Positions 8,982 to 17,660 are shown, counted from the stretch's first letter. The stretch: DNA of 64,000 bases from Streptosporangium sp. NBC_01756 (GCF_035917975.1 NZ_CP109130.1:4278001-4342000); one strand, 5' to 3'. Numbers and translations are program-made. Notes: generated by a model from the letters alone, not told the origin.

Positions 8982-10736
8982 ATGCCGGGGCAACGCAGGA
9001 TTCTGGTGATCGGGGCGACCGGCACGGTCGGCCGGCAGGTCGTGGCGCAACTGCTGGAGGCAGGTGCCGAGGTTCGTGCGCTGGCCCGCGATCCCGAAGC
9101 GGCCGGCCTTCCGGACGGCGTCGAGGTCGTGCGGGGCGACCTGGCCGGCCCGGACACCCTGCACGCGCCTCTGAACGGGGTCGAGGCCGTGTTTCTCCTC
9201 TGGCCGTTCGCTACGGCCGAGGGGATGTCCGCGGTTCTGGAGGTGGTCGCCGCGCATGCCCGCCGCGTCGTCTACCTGTCTTCGGCTGCCGTCCGCGACC
9301 ACGAACGACAGGTCGAGCAGTTGATCGAGCGGTCCGGGCTGGAATGGACGTTCCTGCGACCGCACGCCTTCGCGGCCAACGCCCTGCGGTGGGCCGGACA
9401 GATCCGCGCCGAGGCGGTCGTGCGCGGGCCGTACGGCGCGGCCGCCATGCCTCCGCTGCACGAGCGGGACCTCGCGGCGGTCGCGGTGCGCGCCCTCATC
9501 GACGGCGGGCACAGCGGCGCGATCTACGAGCTGACCGGGCCCGAGACACTGACCCAGGCCGAACAGGCGGGCATCATCGGGGAGGTGATCGGCCGCCCGG
9601 TGCGCTGGGAGGAGACTCCGCCGCAGACCGCGCGGCAGCAGATGCTCACCCAGGGCCGGCCACCCGCGGTCGTGGACGGCATCCTCCAGTCCCAGGCCGA
9701 GATGGTGACCGAGCCGAGAGCGGCCACGGCCACGGTGGCAGAGGTCACCGGAGTCCCGGCCCGTACGTTCCGCACCTGGGTGACCGACCACACGGGCGAG
9801 TTCCGCGACACCATGAAGGCCGCCCGCATCCATGAGTACGGCGATGCCTCCGTCATCCGATACGAAGAAGTACCGCGGCCCGCCCCCGGACCGGGCGAGG
9901 TCCTGATCCGGGTCGCCGCCACCTCGTTCAACCCTTCGGAAACGGCGCTGCGGTCGGGGATGCTGCGAGCCGTGCTGCCGGTGGACCTGCCCTGCATCCT
10001 CGGCTGGGACGTCTCCGGCACGATCGCCGAGGTCGGCGACGACGTGGCGGGGTTGGCCGTGGGCGACAGGGTCATCGGCCGTCTCGACCCGGGCGGCGCC
10101 GCGGCCGAGTACGTCGCCGCCCCGGCCGGCGTGCTGGCCAAGGCGCCTGCCACCGTTCCCCTGGCCGACGCGGCCGCGATCCCCGTCGCCGCGCTCACCG
10201 CCTGGCAGGTGCTGTTCGAGCACGCCCACATCACCGCAGGTCAGCGGGTGCTCATCAACGGCGCCGGTGGCGGCGTGGGAGTGTTCGCCGTCCAACTCGC
10301 CAGGCACGCCGGTGCGACGGTGGTCGCCACGGCCAGCGGCCGCAGCGCCGCGGCGGTCCGCAGGTACGGTGCCGACCAGATCATCGACTACACGACCACC
10401 GCTCTCGCAGACGCGCTGGACGGCCCGGTCGATGCCGTCGTCAACCTCGCTCCGATCTCTCCCGAGGCCGCGGTGGCCCTGGTCTCCCTCCTGCGGCCGG
10501 GCGGCGTCATCGCCTCCGTCGCCACCCCCGTCGAGCCGCCCGCCGACGCCGATGTCACCGCCCTGCACATGGTCGCCCGCAACGACGCCAAGCAGCTGAG
10601 CGAGATCGTCGAACTCCTCGACACCGGCGCGCTCATCGTCGACGTCGCCGAATCCCACCCGCTGTCCAACCTCGCGCTGGTCCACCGCAGGAGCGAGGCG
10701 GGCCAGACCCACGGAAAGATCATTATCGTTCCCTGA
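8982..10736 (+). CDS. NmrA-like NAD(P)-binding protein fused to quinone oxidoreductase
   Basis: A 584-residue protein. The ATG at 8982 follows GGGAG (8971-8975). Residues 1-277 are an NmrA/atypical SDR domain with nucleotide motif GATGTVG and a C-terminal tail typical of these proteins. Residue 278 is a methionine that starts a full-length zinc-independent MDR/quinone oxidoreductase domain (to 584), with NGAGGGVG as NADPH motif and the LGWDVSG segment near the start. The two halves join without a linker. Each half alone matches a complete stand-alone enzyme. Both would reduce small carbonyl or quinone substrates in the cytosol. The fusion could be genuine or caused by a one-base deletion that removed the first stop. 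The divergent AraC gene probably controls it. Confidence 0.85.
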   Translation: MPGQRRILVIGATGTVGRQVVAQLLEAGAEVRALARDPEAAGLPDGVEVVRGDLAGPDTLHAPLNGVEAVFLLWPFATAEGMSAVLEVVAAHARRVVYLSSAAVRDHERQVEQLIERSGLEWTFLRPHAFAANALRWAGQIRAEAVVRGPYGAAAMPPLHERDLAAVAVRALIDGGHSGAIYELTGPETLTQAEQAGIIGEVIGRPVRWEETPPQTARQQMLTQGRPPAVVDGILQSQAEMVTEPRAATATVAEVTGVPARTFRTWVTDHTGEFRDTMKAARIHEYGDASVIRYEEVPRPAPGPGEVLIRVAATSFNPSETALRSGMLRAVLPVDLPCILGWDVSGTIAEVGDDVAGLAVGDRVIGRLDPGGAAAEYVAAPAGVLAKAPATVPLADAAAIPVAALTAWQVLFEHAHITAGQRVLINGAGGGVGVFAVQLARHAGATVVATASGRSAAAVRRYGADQIIDYTTTALADALDGPVDAVVNLAPISPEAAVALVSLLRPGGVIASVATPVEPPADADVTALHMVARNDAKQLSEIVELLDTGALIVDVAESHPLSNLALVHRRSEAGQTHGKIIIVP

Positions 10737-10815
10737 ACGCAGGAATCTCGGACCCGGGTACCACGGCGTCCGATATCCCACCTCATTGAGGACCAGATCA
10801 TCTAGGGTTGACACC

Positions 10816-11289
10816 GTGAATGAGCCGGGGGAGCCACCCGTGGCACGGGCCCGGGCGGCAGCGGGCGCCCTCTTCTTCGACGACGACGGCCGCGTCATGA
10901 TCGTCCAGCCGTCCTACAAAACGCAACGGGACATCCCCGGCGGGGTCGTGGAGCCGGGGGAGACCCCCTACGAGGCCTGCGTTCGCGAGATCGGCGAGGA
11001 GCTCGGCATCCGGCCGCCGATAGGCCGCCTTCTCGCGGTGGACTGGGCGCCCAGCGTGAAATACGGCGACCTGATCCTCTTCGTCTTCGACGGCGGCGTG
11101 CTCGGTGCGGACGTGCTTGAGCGGATCGTCTTCTCCGACAACGAGCTGACGAGCTTTGCTTTCCATCCGGTCGACGAGGTGGACGAGGTGGTGTCCGAGC
11201 GACTGGCGCTACGGGTGAAGGCGGCGGTCGCGGCTCGCGAGCTCGGCGGACCGGCGTATCTGGAGTACGGCAGGGCCGTACCCGGTTGA
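10816..11289 (+). CDS. NUDIX hydrolase
   Basis: A 157-residue NUDIX protein. The start is GTG at 10816 or ATG at 10820 in another frame; GTG is in frame with the domain. The NUDIX box is complete: GGVVEPGE, then REIGEELGI, matching G-x5-E-x7-R-E-U-x-E-E-x-G-U. These enzymes hydrolyse nucleoside diphosphate derivatives with Mg2+. No ribosome site is obvious, so the mRNA may have a very short leader. The substrate cannot be told from sequence. Confidence 0.9.
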   Translation: MNEPGEPPVARARAAAGALFFDDDGRVMIVQPSYKTQRDIPGGVVEPGETPYEACVREIGEELGIRPPIGRLLAVDWAPSVKYGDLILFVFDGGVLGADVLERIVFSDNELTSFAFHPVDEVDEVVSERLALRVKAAVAARELGGPAYLEYGRAVPG

Positions 11290-11346
11290 GCACTCCGCGC
11301 CACGGCTCCCTCCTCGGAGCAAGCCGTGGAGGGCCTCAGCGGAGGC

Positions 11347-11528
11347 ACCCTTCAACGGTGTGAGGGGCTCAGCGAGGTGGAGCCTCAGCGGTGTAAGGGT
11401 TTCGGTGGTGGAACCCTTCAACGGTGTGAGGGGCTCAGCGGGGTGGAGCCTCAGCGGTGTAAGGGTCTCAGTGGTGGAGTCGCTCAGCGGGGTGGAGCCC
11501 TCAGCGGTATGAGGGTCTCGGTGGTGTG
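11347..11528. repeat. 66-bp tandem repeat, two full and one partial copy
   Basis: Units at 11347-11412 and 11413-11478 differ at only a few positions, and a degenerate third partial copy runs to about 11528. Sixty-six is a multiple of three and both strands are open here (Leu/Thr/Pro-rich or Gly/Gln/Cys-rich peptides). There is no ribosome site or homology that would support a gene. The repeat lies between the convergent NUDIX and GNAT genes. Confidence 0.8.
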
Positions 11529-11532
11529 AGCC

Positions 11533-11937
11533 TCAGCCGTGGAGGGCGGAGCGGTGCAGCAGGGTCATGCCGGGGACGCGGAGCATGCCGAAGCGCTCGT
11601 AGTAGGGCTGGAGCGGTGCCTCGCAGAGGAGGTCGACGGAGTAGAGGTGCTCGGTGTCGGCGAGGATCCGCCGCATCAGCTCGGAACCGATTCCCTGGGC
11701 CTGGTATTCGGGGAGGACCTCAAGCCAGGGGACGAAGGCGGTCAGCACACCATCACTGATCATGTTGATGAAGCCGACCACCCGCTCGGTCTCCTCGTCG
11801 ATCGCGACGACCGCACGGTAACTTCCCTGGAGGACCGCCAGGTGCTGCTCCGGGGAGGCGGGAGTCGGCCATCCGACGAAGAAGCCCTTGAGCCGATCGG
11901 CGTCGATGGTGTCGACGGCGTCGGTGTAGCGGATCAC
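11533..11937 (-). CDS. GNAT-family N-acetyltransferase
   Basis: A 134-residue single-domain GNAT protein. The acetyl-CoA-binding region is seen as EVLPEYQAQGIGSELMRRIL, the usual Q/R-x-x-G-x-G/A pattern. A late motif, YYERFGM, is typical of the final helix and strand of the fold. The ATG at 11937 gives a complete domain. The substrate is unknown. The neighbouring tandem repeat lies directly downstream. Confidence 0.88.
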   Translation of the reverse strand: MIRYTDAVDTIDADRLKGFFVGWPTPASPEQHLAVLQGSYRAVVAIDEETERVVGFINMISDGVLTAFVPWLEVLPEYQAQGIGSELMRRILADTEHLYSVDLLCEAPLQPYYERFGMLRVPGMTLLHRSALHG

Positions 11938-12048
11938 GGGAACACTCCTTGAACGATCGAGTAAACGATGAAAAGGGTAGCCGTAACCGATCGATACGGG
12001 CCATCCATATATGGGCCGGACGCCTCCGTCCGCGAGAGCCGGATCAGC

Positions 12049-12447
12049 CTACGGGACAGGGCTGGCCTGCAGATCCATCCGCAGCCGGACGCGCGACTCC
12101 CCAGGGTCCTGGCTGATGGTGAATTCGTCGCACAACTGGCTCATCAGCCACAGGCCGAAGCCCCGCACGGTGCCCGTGGGGCGCTCCGGAGGGATGTGCC
12201 GGGGAGCCAGGCTTCCCGCGGTGTCGACGACCTCCACGATGATGCAGTTGTCGTTGTGCCAGATGCTCAGCGTGCCCTTGCCGCCGCCGTGCTCCAGAAC
12301 GTTGATGACGGCCTCGTTGGCGGCGAGAAGCAGGTCGTCCAGCCGTTCGCCGCTCATACCCGCCTGGGCCGCGTGCTGGAGGAGACGTTGCCGCAGAGCG
12401 GTGAGATCGTCGTCGATCGGCCAGTGCTGGCCGTGGTCGCCGGTCAC
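12049..12447 (-). CDS. RsbW-like ATP-binding anti-sigma factor kinase
   Basis: A 132-residue HATPase_c_2 protein. The N-box-like stretch AANEAVINVLEHG, the VVDTAGS turn and the RGFGLWLMSQL lid helix are those of RsbW/SpoIIAB-type kinases. Such proteins bind an alternative sigma factor and phosphorylate a STAS antagonist. A STAS gene lies 347 bp upstream on the same strand, so the two probably form a partner-switch pair. No sigma-factor gene is present nearby. Confidence 0.9.
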   Translation of the reverse strand: MTGDHGQHWPIDDDLTALRQRLLQHAAQAGMSGERLDDLLLAANEAVINVLEHGGGKGTLSIWHNDNCIIVEVVDTAGSLAPRHIPPERPTGTVRGFGLWLMSQLCDEFTISQDPGESRVRLRMDLQASPVP

Positions 12448-12793
12448 GACACCCCCTTGACGTCGCCTTGTCTGGCAGTCACCCGGGGGGTTAGCCGACT
12501 TGCTCCAGAACCAGGGCGTTGCTGACGAGTTACATGATGCTAAACACCTGCCCGGCCATTGCCAACTTACGACCGTACGGGCGGAGAGATATCCGGCGGG
12601 GGTCGTCCCACCCTCGCAAGGGCGCCGCCGATCGGTGCGCGGACCGCGTCGGCGTGCTGTGCGGGCGGGAAAAGGTGGTGTACGGGCGGGACAACGGCGG
12701 TGTGGATGGGCAGGGACGGTGGTGTGGACGGTCAGGGGATCGGGGGAACGGTCGGGCGTGCGGGAACCGCCCGCGTCCTGCGTGTACGGGGCT
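12448..12793. other. Intergenic region without recognised gene
   Basis: A 346-bp space between the RsbW-like and STAS genes. The part at 12660-12760 is rich in short G-runs of the kind GTGTGGA/GGGCGGGA, and short reading frames there have no support. I see no terminator or clear promoter. Confidence 0.5.
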
Positions 12794-13165
12794 TTACGAC
12801 GACTGCCGTGACCGCAGGAGTTCGATGGCGTCGTCGACGGTGGGCTGCACGCTGAAGGCGTCGGTGAGCCCGGTCAGATGGAAGAGCCTCTCCAGGCGCG
12901 GGTGGAGCCGGGCCAGCGCGATGGTGTTACCACGATCGTGGACGAGCTTGCGGACAGCCAGAAATATCTGGATTCCTGTGGAGTCGCAGAACGTCAGGTC
13001 GCTCAGATCGATGATGAGGTCGCACGGCTCCGAGCCGATGGACTCCTGGAGGTCGTGATGGAACCGCTCGGCGTTGGTGAAGTCGAGCTCACCGGCCAGG
13101 GCCAGCATGGTCACGTCTTCCAGGGTGTCGTCGGATACGGCGGTGACGTGGACGGCGGCGCTCAC
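12794..13165 (-). CDS. STAS-domain anti-anti-sigma factor
   Basis: A 123-residue STAS protein of the RsbV/SpoIIAA type. The phosphorylation segment is DLSDLTFCDSTGIQIFL, where the Ser in CDSTG is the conserved acceptor. It would bind and inhibit an RsbW-like kinase when unphosphorylated. The kinase gene is next downstream on the same strand. The ATG at 13165 gives a standard length. Confidence 0.92.
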   Translation of the reverse strand: MSAAVHVTAVSDDTLEDVTMLALAGELDFTNAERFHHDLQESIGSEPCDLIIDLSDLTFCDSTGIQIFLAVRKLVHDRGNTIALARLHPRLERLFHLTGLTDAFSVQPTVDDAIELLRSRQSS

Positions 13166-13609
13166 AGGGAAACCTCTGCAGACGATCGGGGGAAGGGAGG
13201 AGCCGGCGTGGCGGTGCCATCGGACGACGTCCTGGGAGATGGAACGATCTGCTGTGTGCCGACGTCGTTCACCCGCAATCTCGAACCTTTCGGGAGGGCG
13301 CAGACCGGTCTGGGACAGCCTGCCGGTTCAACGCCGCCGTAATCCCCCCTTAGTTTACCGATCCTTCAAAATCTTGTCGGCTATCCCCGGAAGGTGTCCA
13401 CTGAGCGGTCGGCCGCCGTTCTCCCACTCTCGGACGGTGCCCCGCTCCGCCCGGCTCGGTGGGTCCGGCACCGCGTGATCACCCGGTGAGGCAACGTGGA
13501 GCGGCCGTCGCACCGCCGGGGCATCTCGTAGGTTGCAAGGGAATGAACGCCGTAGCAGATCGGCTGATCGATGCACCGCCATCCGGCGGCCCAGACGAAG
13601 GAGACCCCG
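13166..13609. other. Intergenic region, nothing recognised
   Basis: About 440 bp between the divergent STAS and acetyltransferase genes. It must hold both promoters, but I cannot place them. Long reading frames crossing it are shadows of the acetyltransferase gene. Confidence 0.5.
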
Positions 13610-13894
13610 ATGAAGGTTGATGTCACGCTCTCGCCCGGTGGCGACTACTTCGAGGCGGGGGTGGACGGCAAGCACGCGGGACAGCTGGAGTTCACCCGGC
13701 ACGACGGCGTCATCGTCTACACCCACACCGAGGTCGACGACGAGTTCGAGGGCAACGGGGTGGGCGGCGCGCTCGTCCGGGCGGCACTGGACGCGGCCCG
13801 CGCCGAAGGTGTGAAGGTCGTGCCCCGCTGCCCGTTCGTGAAGGGATGGATCGAGCGTCACCCCGACTACGCGGACCTTGTCCAGAGCAGGTGA
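13610..13894 (+). CDS. YjdJ-type small GNAT acetyltransferase
   Basis: A 94-residue protein. The ATG at 13610 follows AAGGAG (13598-13603). It matches the small GNAT family with a C-terminal catalytic-type motif: the EFEGNGVGGALVRAALDAAR acetyl-CoA loop and helix, then CPFVKGWIERHPDY. These compact acetyltransferases are widespread and their substrates are mostly unknown. Confidence 0.9.
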   Translation: MKVDVTLSPGGDYFEAGVDGKHAGQLEFTRHDGVIVYTHTEVDDEFEGNGVGGALVRAALDAARAEGVKVVPRCPFVKGWIERHPDYADLVQSR

Positions 13895-14084
13895 CAGACC
13901 CGGTTCCACCGACCGCCACCGCTGTCCGGCGGGCGCGAGGTGGAAAGCCCGCAGGATCCGGCCGGGCCGGTTGCGGTACACGGCGACGGACGGCGGCACG
14001 CCGAACGGGATGATCGAATCGAAGAGACGGCGACTTGTCCGCCGACCTGGCCGGTGACGGTCATGGATGGCATTATGAGCGATC

Positions 14085-14495
14085 ATGTTGCATCACATCG
14101 AACTCTGGGTGCCCGACCTCGACCGCGCGGTGAAGGCGTGGGGGTGGCTGCTCGGGGAGATGGGATACCAGCCGTTCCAGGAGTGGGACGACGGGCGGAG
14201 CTGGGCGCAGGACGGGGTGTACGTCGTCGTCGAGCAGTCCCCCGCGCTGACCGCCACCTCGCACGATCGATGCCGACCGGGTCTGAATCATCTGGCGTTC
14301 CGGGTACCCGGGCCGGAGCAGGTGGATGCGCTGGTCGCGGCCGCGCCGGAGCACGGATGGACGCTGATGTTCACCGATCGGCATCCCCATGCGGGCGGAA
14401 CCGGCCATTATGCGGGTTATCTTGAGAACGAGGACGGCTTCGAGGTCGAACTCGTCGCGGATCGCGATCGTTTGAGCGCGAGCCGTACCGCATGA
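14085..14495 (+). CDS. VOC/glyoxalase-fold protein
   Basis: A 136-residue vicinal-oxygen-chelate protein. It starts MLHHIELWVPDLDRA, with a candidate metal-binding His, has a second module at LNHLAFRVPG, and ends with ENEDGFEVELVA, which supplies the usual Glu ligand. VOC proteins include dioxygenases, isomerases and antibiotic-resistance proteins. The substrate is undetermined. Confidence 0.88.
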   Translation: MLHHIELWVPDLDRAVKAWGWLLGEMGYQPFQEWDDGRSWAQDGVYVVVEQSPALTATSHDRCRPGLNHLAFRVPGPEQVDALVAAAPEHGWTLMFTDRHPHAGGTGHYAGYLENEDGFEVELVADRDRLSASRTA

Positions 14496-14648
14496 TGATT
14501 AAAATCACCCGGTTGGCGTAGATTCGCCACCTTGGCTTATGGTGCAAACCAGCTCATGGCCCGAACCCTTGCTAGGCTGCAGGGAACCGTTGGAACCGGG
14601 CGTTGTCTCACCCCGGCAGGTGAGACCGTCGAGAAGTGGGGTCACACC

Positions 14649-14768
14649 GTGAAGAAGCTGCTCGTTCTGGCACTTGTTGCGCTTGGGGGACTGCTGGTCT
14701 GGCGCAAGGTGCAGGCGGACCGCGCCGAGCTGGACCTGTGGACTGAGGCCACAGGCAGCGAGAACTGA
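14649..14768 (+). CDS. DLW-39 family small membrane protein
   Basis: A 39-residue protein with a GTG start at 14649. It has two Lys followed by one hydrophobic membrane segment (LLVLALVALGGLLVW) and then the Asp-Leu-Trp signature near the C-terminus. The length of exactly 39 and the DLW are diagnostic of the actinobacterial DLW-39 family. That family usually sits close to gyrA and the tRNA-Ile/tRNA-Ala genes, which fits the tRNA-Ala about 2 kb downstream. Function unknown. Confidence 0.9.
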   Translation: MKKLLVLALVALGGLLVWRKVQADRAELDLWTEATGSEN

Positions 14769-14796
14769 CAACGCGGCTACCGATTTGGGTGCTTTC

Positions 14797-15537
14797 ATGG
14801 TTCTTGCCCACGATGGGGAAGTAATACCCATCAGGCTTGCCTGCCTGGATCTGGCGGGCACCACGATCGGTGATGTCGCCATGGTCGAGCGGGCGTTCGC
14901 CGAGGCGATCGCCACGCAGGGCATCGTCCCTGGGACCGGCGCATACGCACGTGCCATGGTGCACGTGCACCGGTCCCGGGGCTGCCCGACCATCGAGGTC
15001 TTCCGGGGCATCTTCCCCGACAACGAGGCCCAGGCCCAGGCGGCCAGTCTGACCTTCGAGCGCTCCTACGAGGGCGTCATCGGACGCGCGGGCCTGGTTC
15101 CGCCGCCCGGCACCGTCGAGGCGTTGGAGAAGCTCCGCGCCGCGGGGGTCAAAATCTGTCTCACCACCGGCTTCAGCCGGACCACGATCAACAGCATGCT
15201 GTCCGCGCTGAACTGGTCCGACAAGGTCGACCTCGTGCTCTGCCCCCAGGACGCCGGGCGGGGCCGCCCCATGCCCGACATGATCCTCACCGCGGTTCTC
15301 CGCCTCGGCATCGAGGACGTCCGCCAGGTGGCGGTGGCCGGCGACTCCGAGAGCGACATGCTCTCCGGCCGTCGCTCCGGCGCGTCCGTGGTCGCAGGCG
15401 TTCTGACCGGTGTGCACAGCAAGGAGCGCCTTCTCAAGGGCGGTGCCACGCACATCCTGGACTCCATCGCCGACCTGCCCGGCCTGGTGCTCGGTCGGGA
15501 CCAGGTGGAGACACCGGTGGGCGCCTCCACCTTCTGA
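14797..15537 (+). CDS. HAD-family hydrolase, phosphonatase-like
   Basis: A 246-residue HAD protein. Motif I is CLDLAGTT (nucleophile and acid/base Asp region), motif II is LTTGFSR, and motif III/IV is VAVAGDSESDMLSGRRSG. The cap helical region with an NTTI-like segment resembles phosphonoacetaldehyde-hydrolase-like members, a recognised actinobacterial subgroup. The start at ATG 14797 is the first Met giving a complete motif I. Upstream codons are open, so the start is uncertain. No phosphonate genes are nearby. Confidence 0.85.
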   Translation: MVLAHDGEVIPIRLACLDLAGTTIGDVAMVERAFAEAIATQGIVPGTGAYARAMVHVHRSRGCPTIEVFRGIFPDNEAQAQAASLTFERSYEGVIGRAGLVPPPGTVEALEKLRAAGVKICLTTGFSRTTINSMLSALNWSDKVDLVLCPQDAGRGRPMPDMILTAVLRLGIEDVRQVAVAGDSESDMLSGRRSGASVVAGVLTGVHSKERLLKGGATHILDSIADLPGLVLGRDQVETPVGASTF

Positions 15538-15709
15538 CCGTCCCGTGCGGTCTCCGGTTCTTCCCACTGAGGGACAGTCGGCTTCTTCCGGGTGACGGCC
15601 CGGCGGATCGGCGATCTGTCAGTGCGGCTCCGAACCTTGGCCGGGTCTTCCCGGACCGAGACGCCTGCCCCTGATCAGGACGTCCTGGTCGACGTTCGGC
15701 GTGAGGCCA

Positions 15710-16447
15710 CTAGCGTTCGCAGACCAGGCCGTCTCCGTCGCGATCCTGGTACCAGCCGTACTCGGGATCCGTCCCACGCCGGTAGGGCCCGTAGCCCGCG
15801 GCGTTCGCCTCCCCACAGGTCCGGAACCGCCGATCGGTGCCGCCGGCTCCGTTGCTCGGCGTCGGCGTGGCGTTCGGCCTGGGTGCCGGCGGATCGCTCG
15901 GCTTCGGCGGCTTGGGCGGCTTCGGAGTCCTGGTGGGTGCCGGGGTGGCCGTGCCGCCGCACTTTCCGGACCAGATCCGGAGCCGTTCCCGGGCCGCCTT
16001 CTTCTGGTCGCCTATGATGACTTTAGTAAAACGGTCATTTGGCGTCATTGACTTCCATTTCGCATAGCCATCCCTAATGAGGTTACGGTTGACGAAAACG
16101 CCCTTGGAATTCCAGACGTAGCGAAGGTTGAGGCCGTTTTCGTCCCGTGGCTTCCGGTCGGCCAGCGTGTAGGCCGTGGAGCCCACCGGCAGCAGGCCGG
16201 CCGTCCGCGCGGTCGCCTCTCTTGCCCAGCACTCCCTTCCACCAGGCGCGTTCACCTCCAGCACCCGGACCTTCATCTCCTTGCGGCCGACGACAAGAAG
16301 CAGGGTGTCGCCGTCGATCACCTTCTTCACCACGGCTTTCACCGTGCCTTTCGGCACCGTCGGCCCGGCTGCGGCCGGAAGGGCGGATCCCATGGTGGCG
16401 AATGCGGCCACAGTCGCGAGTGCGACGGTCGTGATGCCTCTTTTCAC
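15710..16447 (-). CDS. Secreted thermonuclease-like protein with Excalibur domain
   Basis: A 245-residue exported protein. The GTG start at 16447 is chosen because AGGAG lies 6 nt upstream on this strand. It has a signal peptide (about 1-27, ending AAAG), then a staphylococcal-nuclease-like domain (VIDGDTLLL, VRVLEVNAP, and a late NRNLIRDGYAKW). A Pro/Thr-rich linker of Thr-Pro-Lys-Pro-Pro units follows, and then a C-terminal Excalibur calcium-binding domain with D-x-D-G-x-x-C (DRDGDGLVCE). It probably acts outside the cell on nucleic acid. The classic nuclease arginines are not clearly all present, so activity is unproven. Confidence 0.88.
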   Translation of the reverse strand: MKRGITTVALATVAAFATMGSALPAAAGPTVPKGTVKAVVKKVIDGDTLLLVVGRKEMKVRVLEVNAPGGRECWAREATARTAGLLPVGSTAYTLADRKPRDENGLNLRYVWNSKGVFVNRNLIRDGYAKWKSMTPNDRFTKVIIGDQKKAARERLRIWSGKCGGTATPAPTRTPKPPKPPKPSDPPAPRPNATPTPSNGAGGTDRRFRTCGEANAAGYGPYRRGTDPEYGWYQDRDGDGLVCER

Positions 16448-16713
16448 ATGAAACTCCTGATACCTGAAGGGATTGGACCGTCAAGGTAACAGAACTTGGA
16501 CCGTTTCAATGCGAAATTTATTTATATGAAGGAAGTGCTCTAAATTGCGATAATGGATGGGATGAAAAGGCGGATTCGGGGCCATCTACATGGCGCCTGA
16601 TCGGTCGCGGGGGTGGAGGCGGGGGCCAAGTGGCGCGAAGGCGCTCCCTGTTGCTACGGTGTACGACTGAAGCAGGTCGTGCGGCGGATGCCCGGTTCGG
16701 CGACTTGAATCTC

Positions 16714-16786
16714 GGGGCCTTAGCTCAGTTGGCAGAGCGCCTGCTTTGCAAGCAGGATGTCAGGAGTTCGAATCTCCTAGGCTCCA
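16714..16786 (+). tRNA. tRNA-Ala (anticodon TGC)
   Basis: A 73-nt cloverleaf. The acceptor stem GGGGCCT pairs with AGGCTCC (one G-T pair), followed by discriminator A. The anticodon stem is CCTGC/GCAGG with loop TTTGCAA, so the anticodon TGC is at 16747-16749. The T-arm is AGGAG-TTCGAAT-CTCCT. CCA is not encoded. Its 3' half is repeated at 20164, marking it as an integration target. Confidence 0.97.
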
Positions 16787-17573
16787 CTCCCTCTCGGACA
16801 CAGAAAAGCCCAGGTCAGGCATGCTGCCGCAACCTGGTTGTTGATCTTCATTCGGCCTCGTCAGCCGCACCGCCACACTTGTTTAGCGGGCTCGTCCGGA
16901 CAGCAGCCCTGTCCAGGTCGTCCGAGCTTCAGTGATCGACCATCGGTGGGTCTCGTGGATCTGGTGGCCGGTTTCGAGCTGGAGGGTTCTCCGGATGAAC
17001 GCCTGTCCCCCGCCCTCGCACAGCTCGTATACCGTGGCCCGGCACGCGCAGGTCCACCGTCTCGATCGCACCTGCTCAAGGGCCCGCTGCGGTTTCCGCC
17101 AGTTCAGCCGCACGTGATCGCGCTGGGCCATGGCCATGTGCGGGCTCAGGCACTCGTCGAGCGGGAACACGGTGCGCTCTCGGCGATCGGCTCAGATGGC
17201 GGAGGCGCGTTGCGGAGGTCCCGGTATCGGAAAGCGACCCGATGGGCAGCGCGGGCCGGCTCGATCGCCGGGTGCCAGGCGTAGGTGAAGCGTTCACGCC
17301 GATCGTCCCAGCCGGTGCGCCACCAGAACCGGTCGCCGTCGCACCAGACGATCAGTCCCACCCAGACCGACACCAGCGCCAGGCCGTATCCATCGTGGAC
17401 GTCGGCGAAGATCTCTTGCCGCTCAAGTTCGGCTTGCAACGACTTGGCCGTGTCCAGCGGCGAGATGCTTCCCGCTACGAAGGCCGCATTCACGACGGCC
17501 GTCCCTGCGGAGCCTCCTGGGTGCGAGATCCCTGACAGGTGGAGCAGTCATCACGTGTACGGAGAACAGGAGC
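16744..17573. repeat. Direct repeat copy 1 (tRNA-Ala 3' half plus about 790 bp)
   Basis: Matches 20164-20993 at a constant offset of 3420 bp with only scattered substitutions. Identity begins exactly in the tRNA anticodon loop (CTTTGCAAGCAG) and becomes patchy after about 17555. This is what an integrase crossover in the anticodon loop would leave (attL-like), extended by a shared element end. Confidence 0.9.
17146..17493 (-). CDS. Hypothetical 115-aa protein, GntR-linked (copy 1)
   Basis: A 115-residue soluble protein with a GTG start at 17493. It overlaps the stop of the zinc-finger microprotein gene (GTGA at 17490-17493). The core LALVSVWVGLIVWCDGDRFWW and the AWHPAIEPARAAHRVAFRYR helix resemble a small protein I know to be common next to GntR regulators in actinomycete mobile elements. 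Its function is unknown. A near-identical copy lies at 20566-20913. Confidence 0.8.
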   Translation of the reverse strand: MNAAFVAGSISPLDTAKSLQAELERQEIFADVHDGYGLALVSVWVGLIVWCDGDRFWWRTGWDDRRERFTYAWHPAIEPARAAHRVAFRYRDLRNAPPPSEPIAESAPCSRSTSA

Positions 17574-17660
17574 GGCTTCGCCGGGTCCGGCGATCAGTCC
17601 ACGCCGAGGGCTGACGTACTTCCACCCCCGTCCCTCACAGGACACACACAGGTCGGCCAT
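17490..17660 (-). CDS. Zinc-finger microprotein (DnaJ-like CxxCxG)
   Basis: A 56-residue protein beginning MADLCVSCEGRG and ending with CSTCQGSRTQ. The two C-x-x-C-x-G knuckles are 39 residues apart and could bind one zinc in DnaJ-type fashion. The gene lies between the GntR gene and the 115-aa gene and overlaps the latter by four bases. It is likely co-transcribed with both. In the second repeat copy only its 3' half survives, which places the repeat boundary inside this gene. Confidence 0.75.
   Translation of the reverse strand: MADLCVSCEGRGWKYVSPRRGLIAGPGEAAPVLRTRDDCSTCQGSRTQEAPQGRPS

Noticed and set aside
8004-10898. 964-codon minus-strand open frame
   Set aside because: It is antisense to the NmrA/oxidoreductase fusion and the AraC gene, and has no recognisable domain; GC-rich shadow.
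11326-11529. 67-aa frame through the 66-bp repeats
   Set aside because: No ribosome site and no homology; the frame stays open only because the repeat unit is a multiple of three.
13355-14086. 243-codon minus-strand frame
   Set aside because: It is antisense to the YjdJ-type acetyltransferase and shows no family signature.
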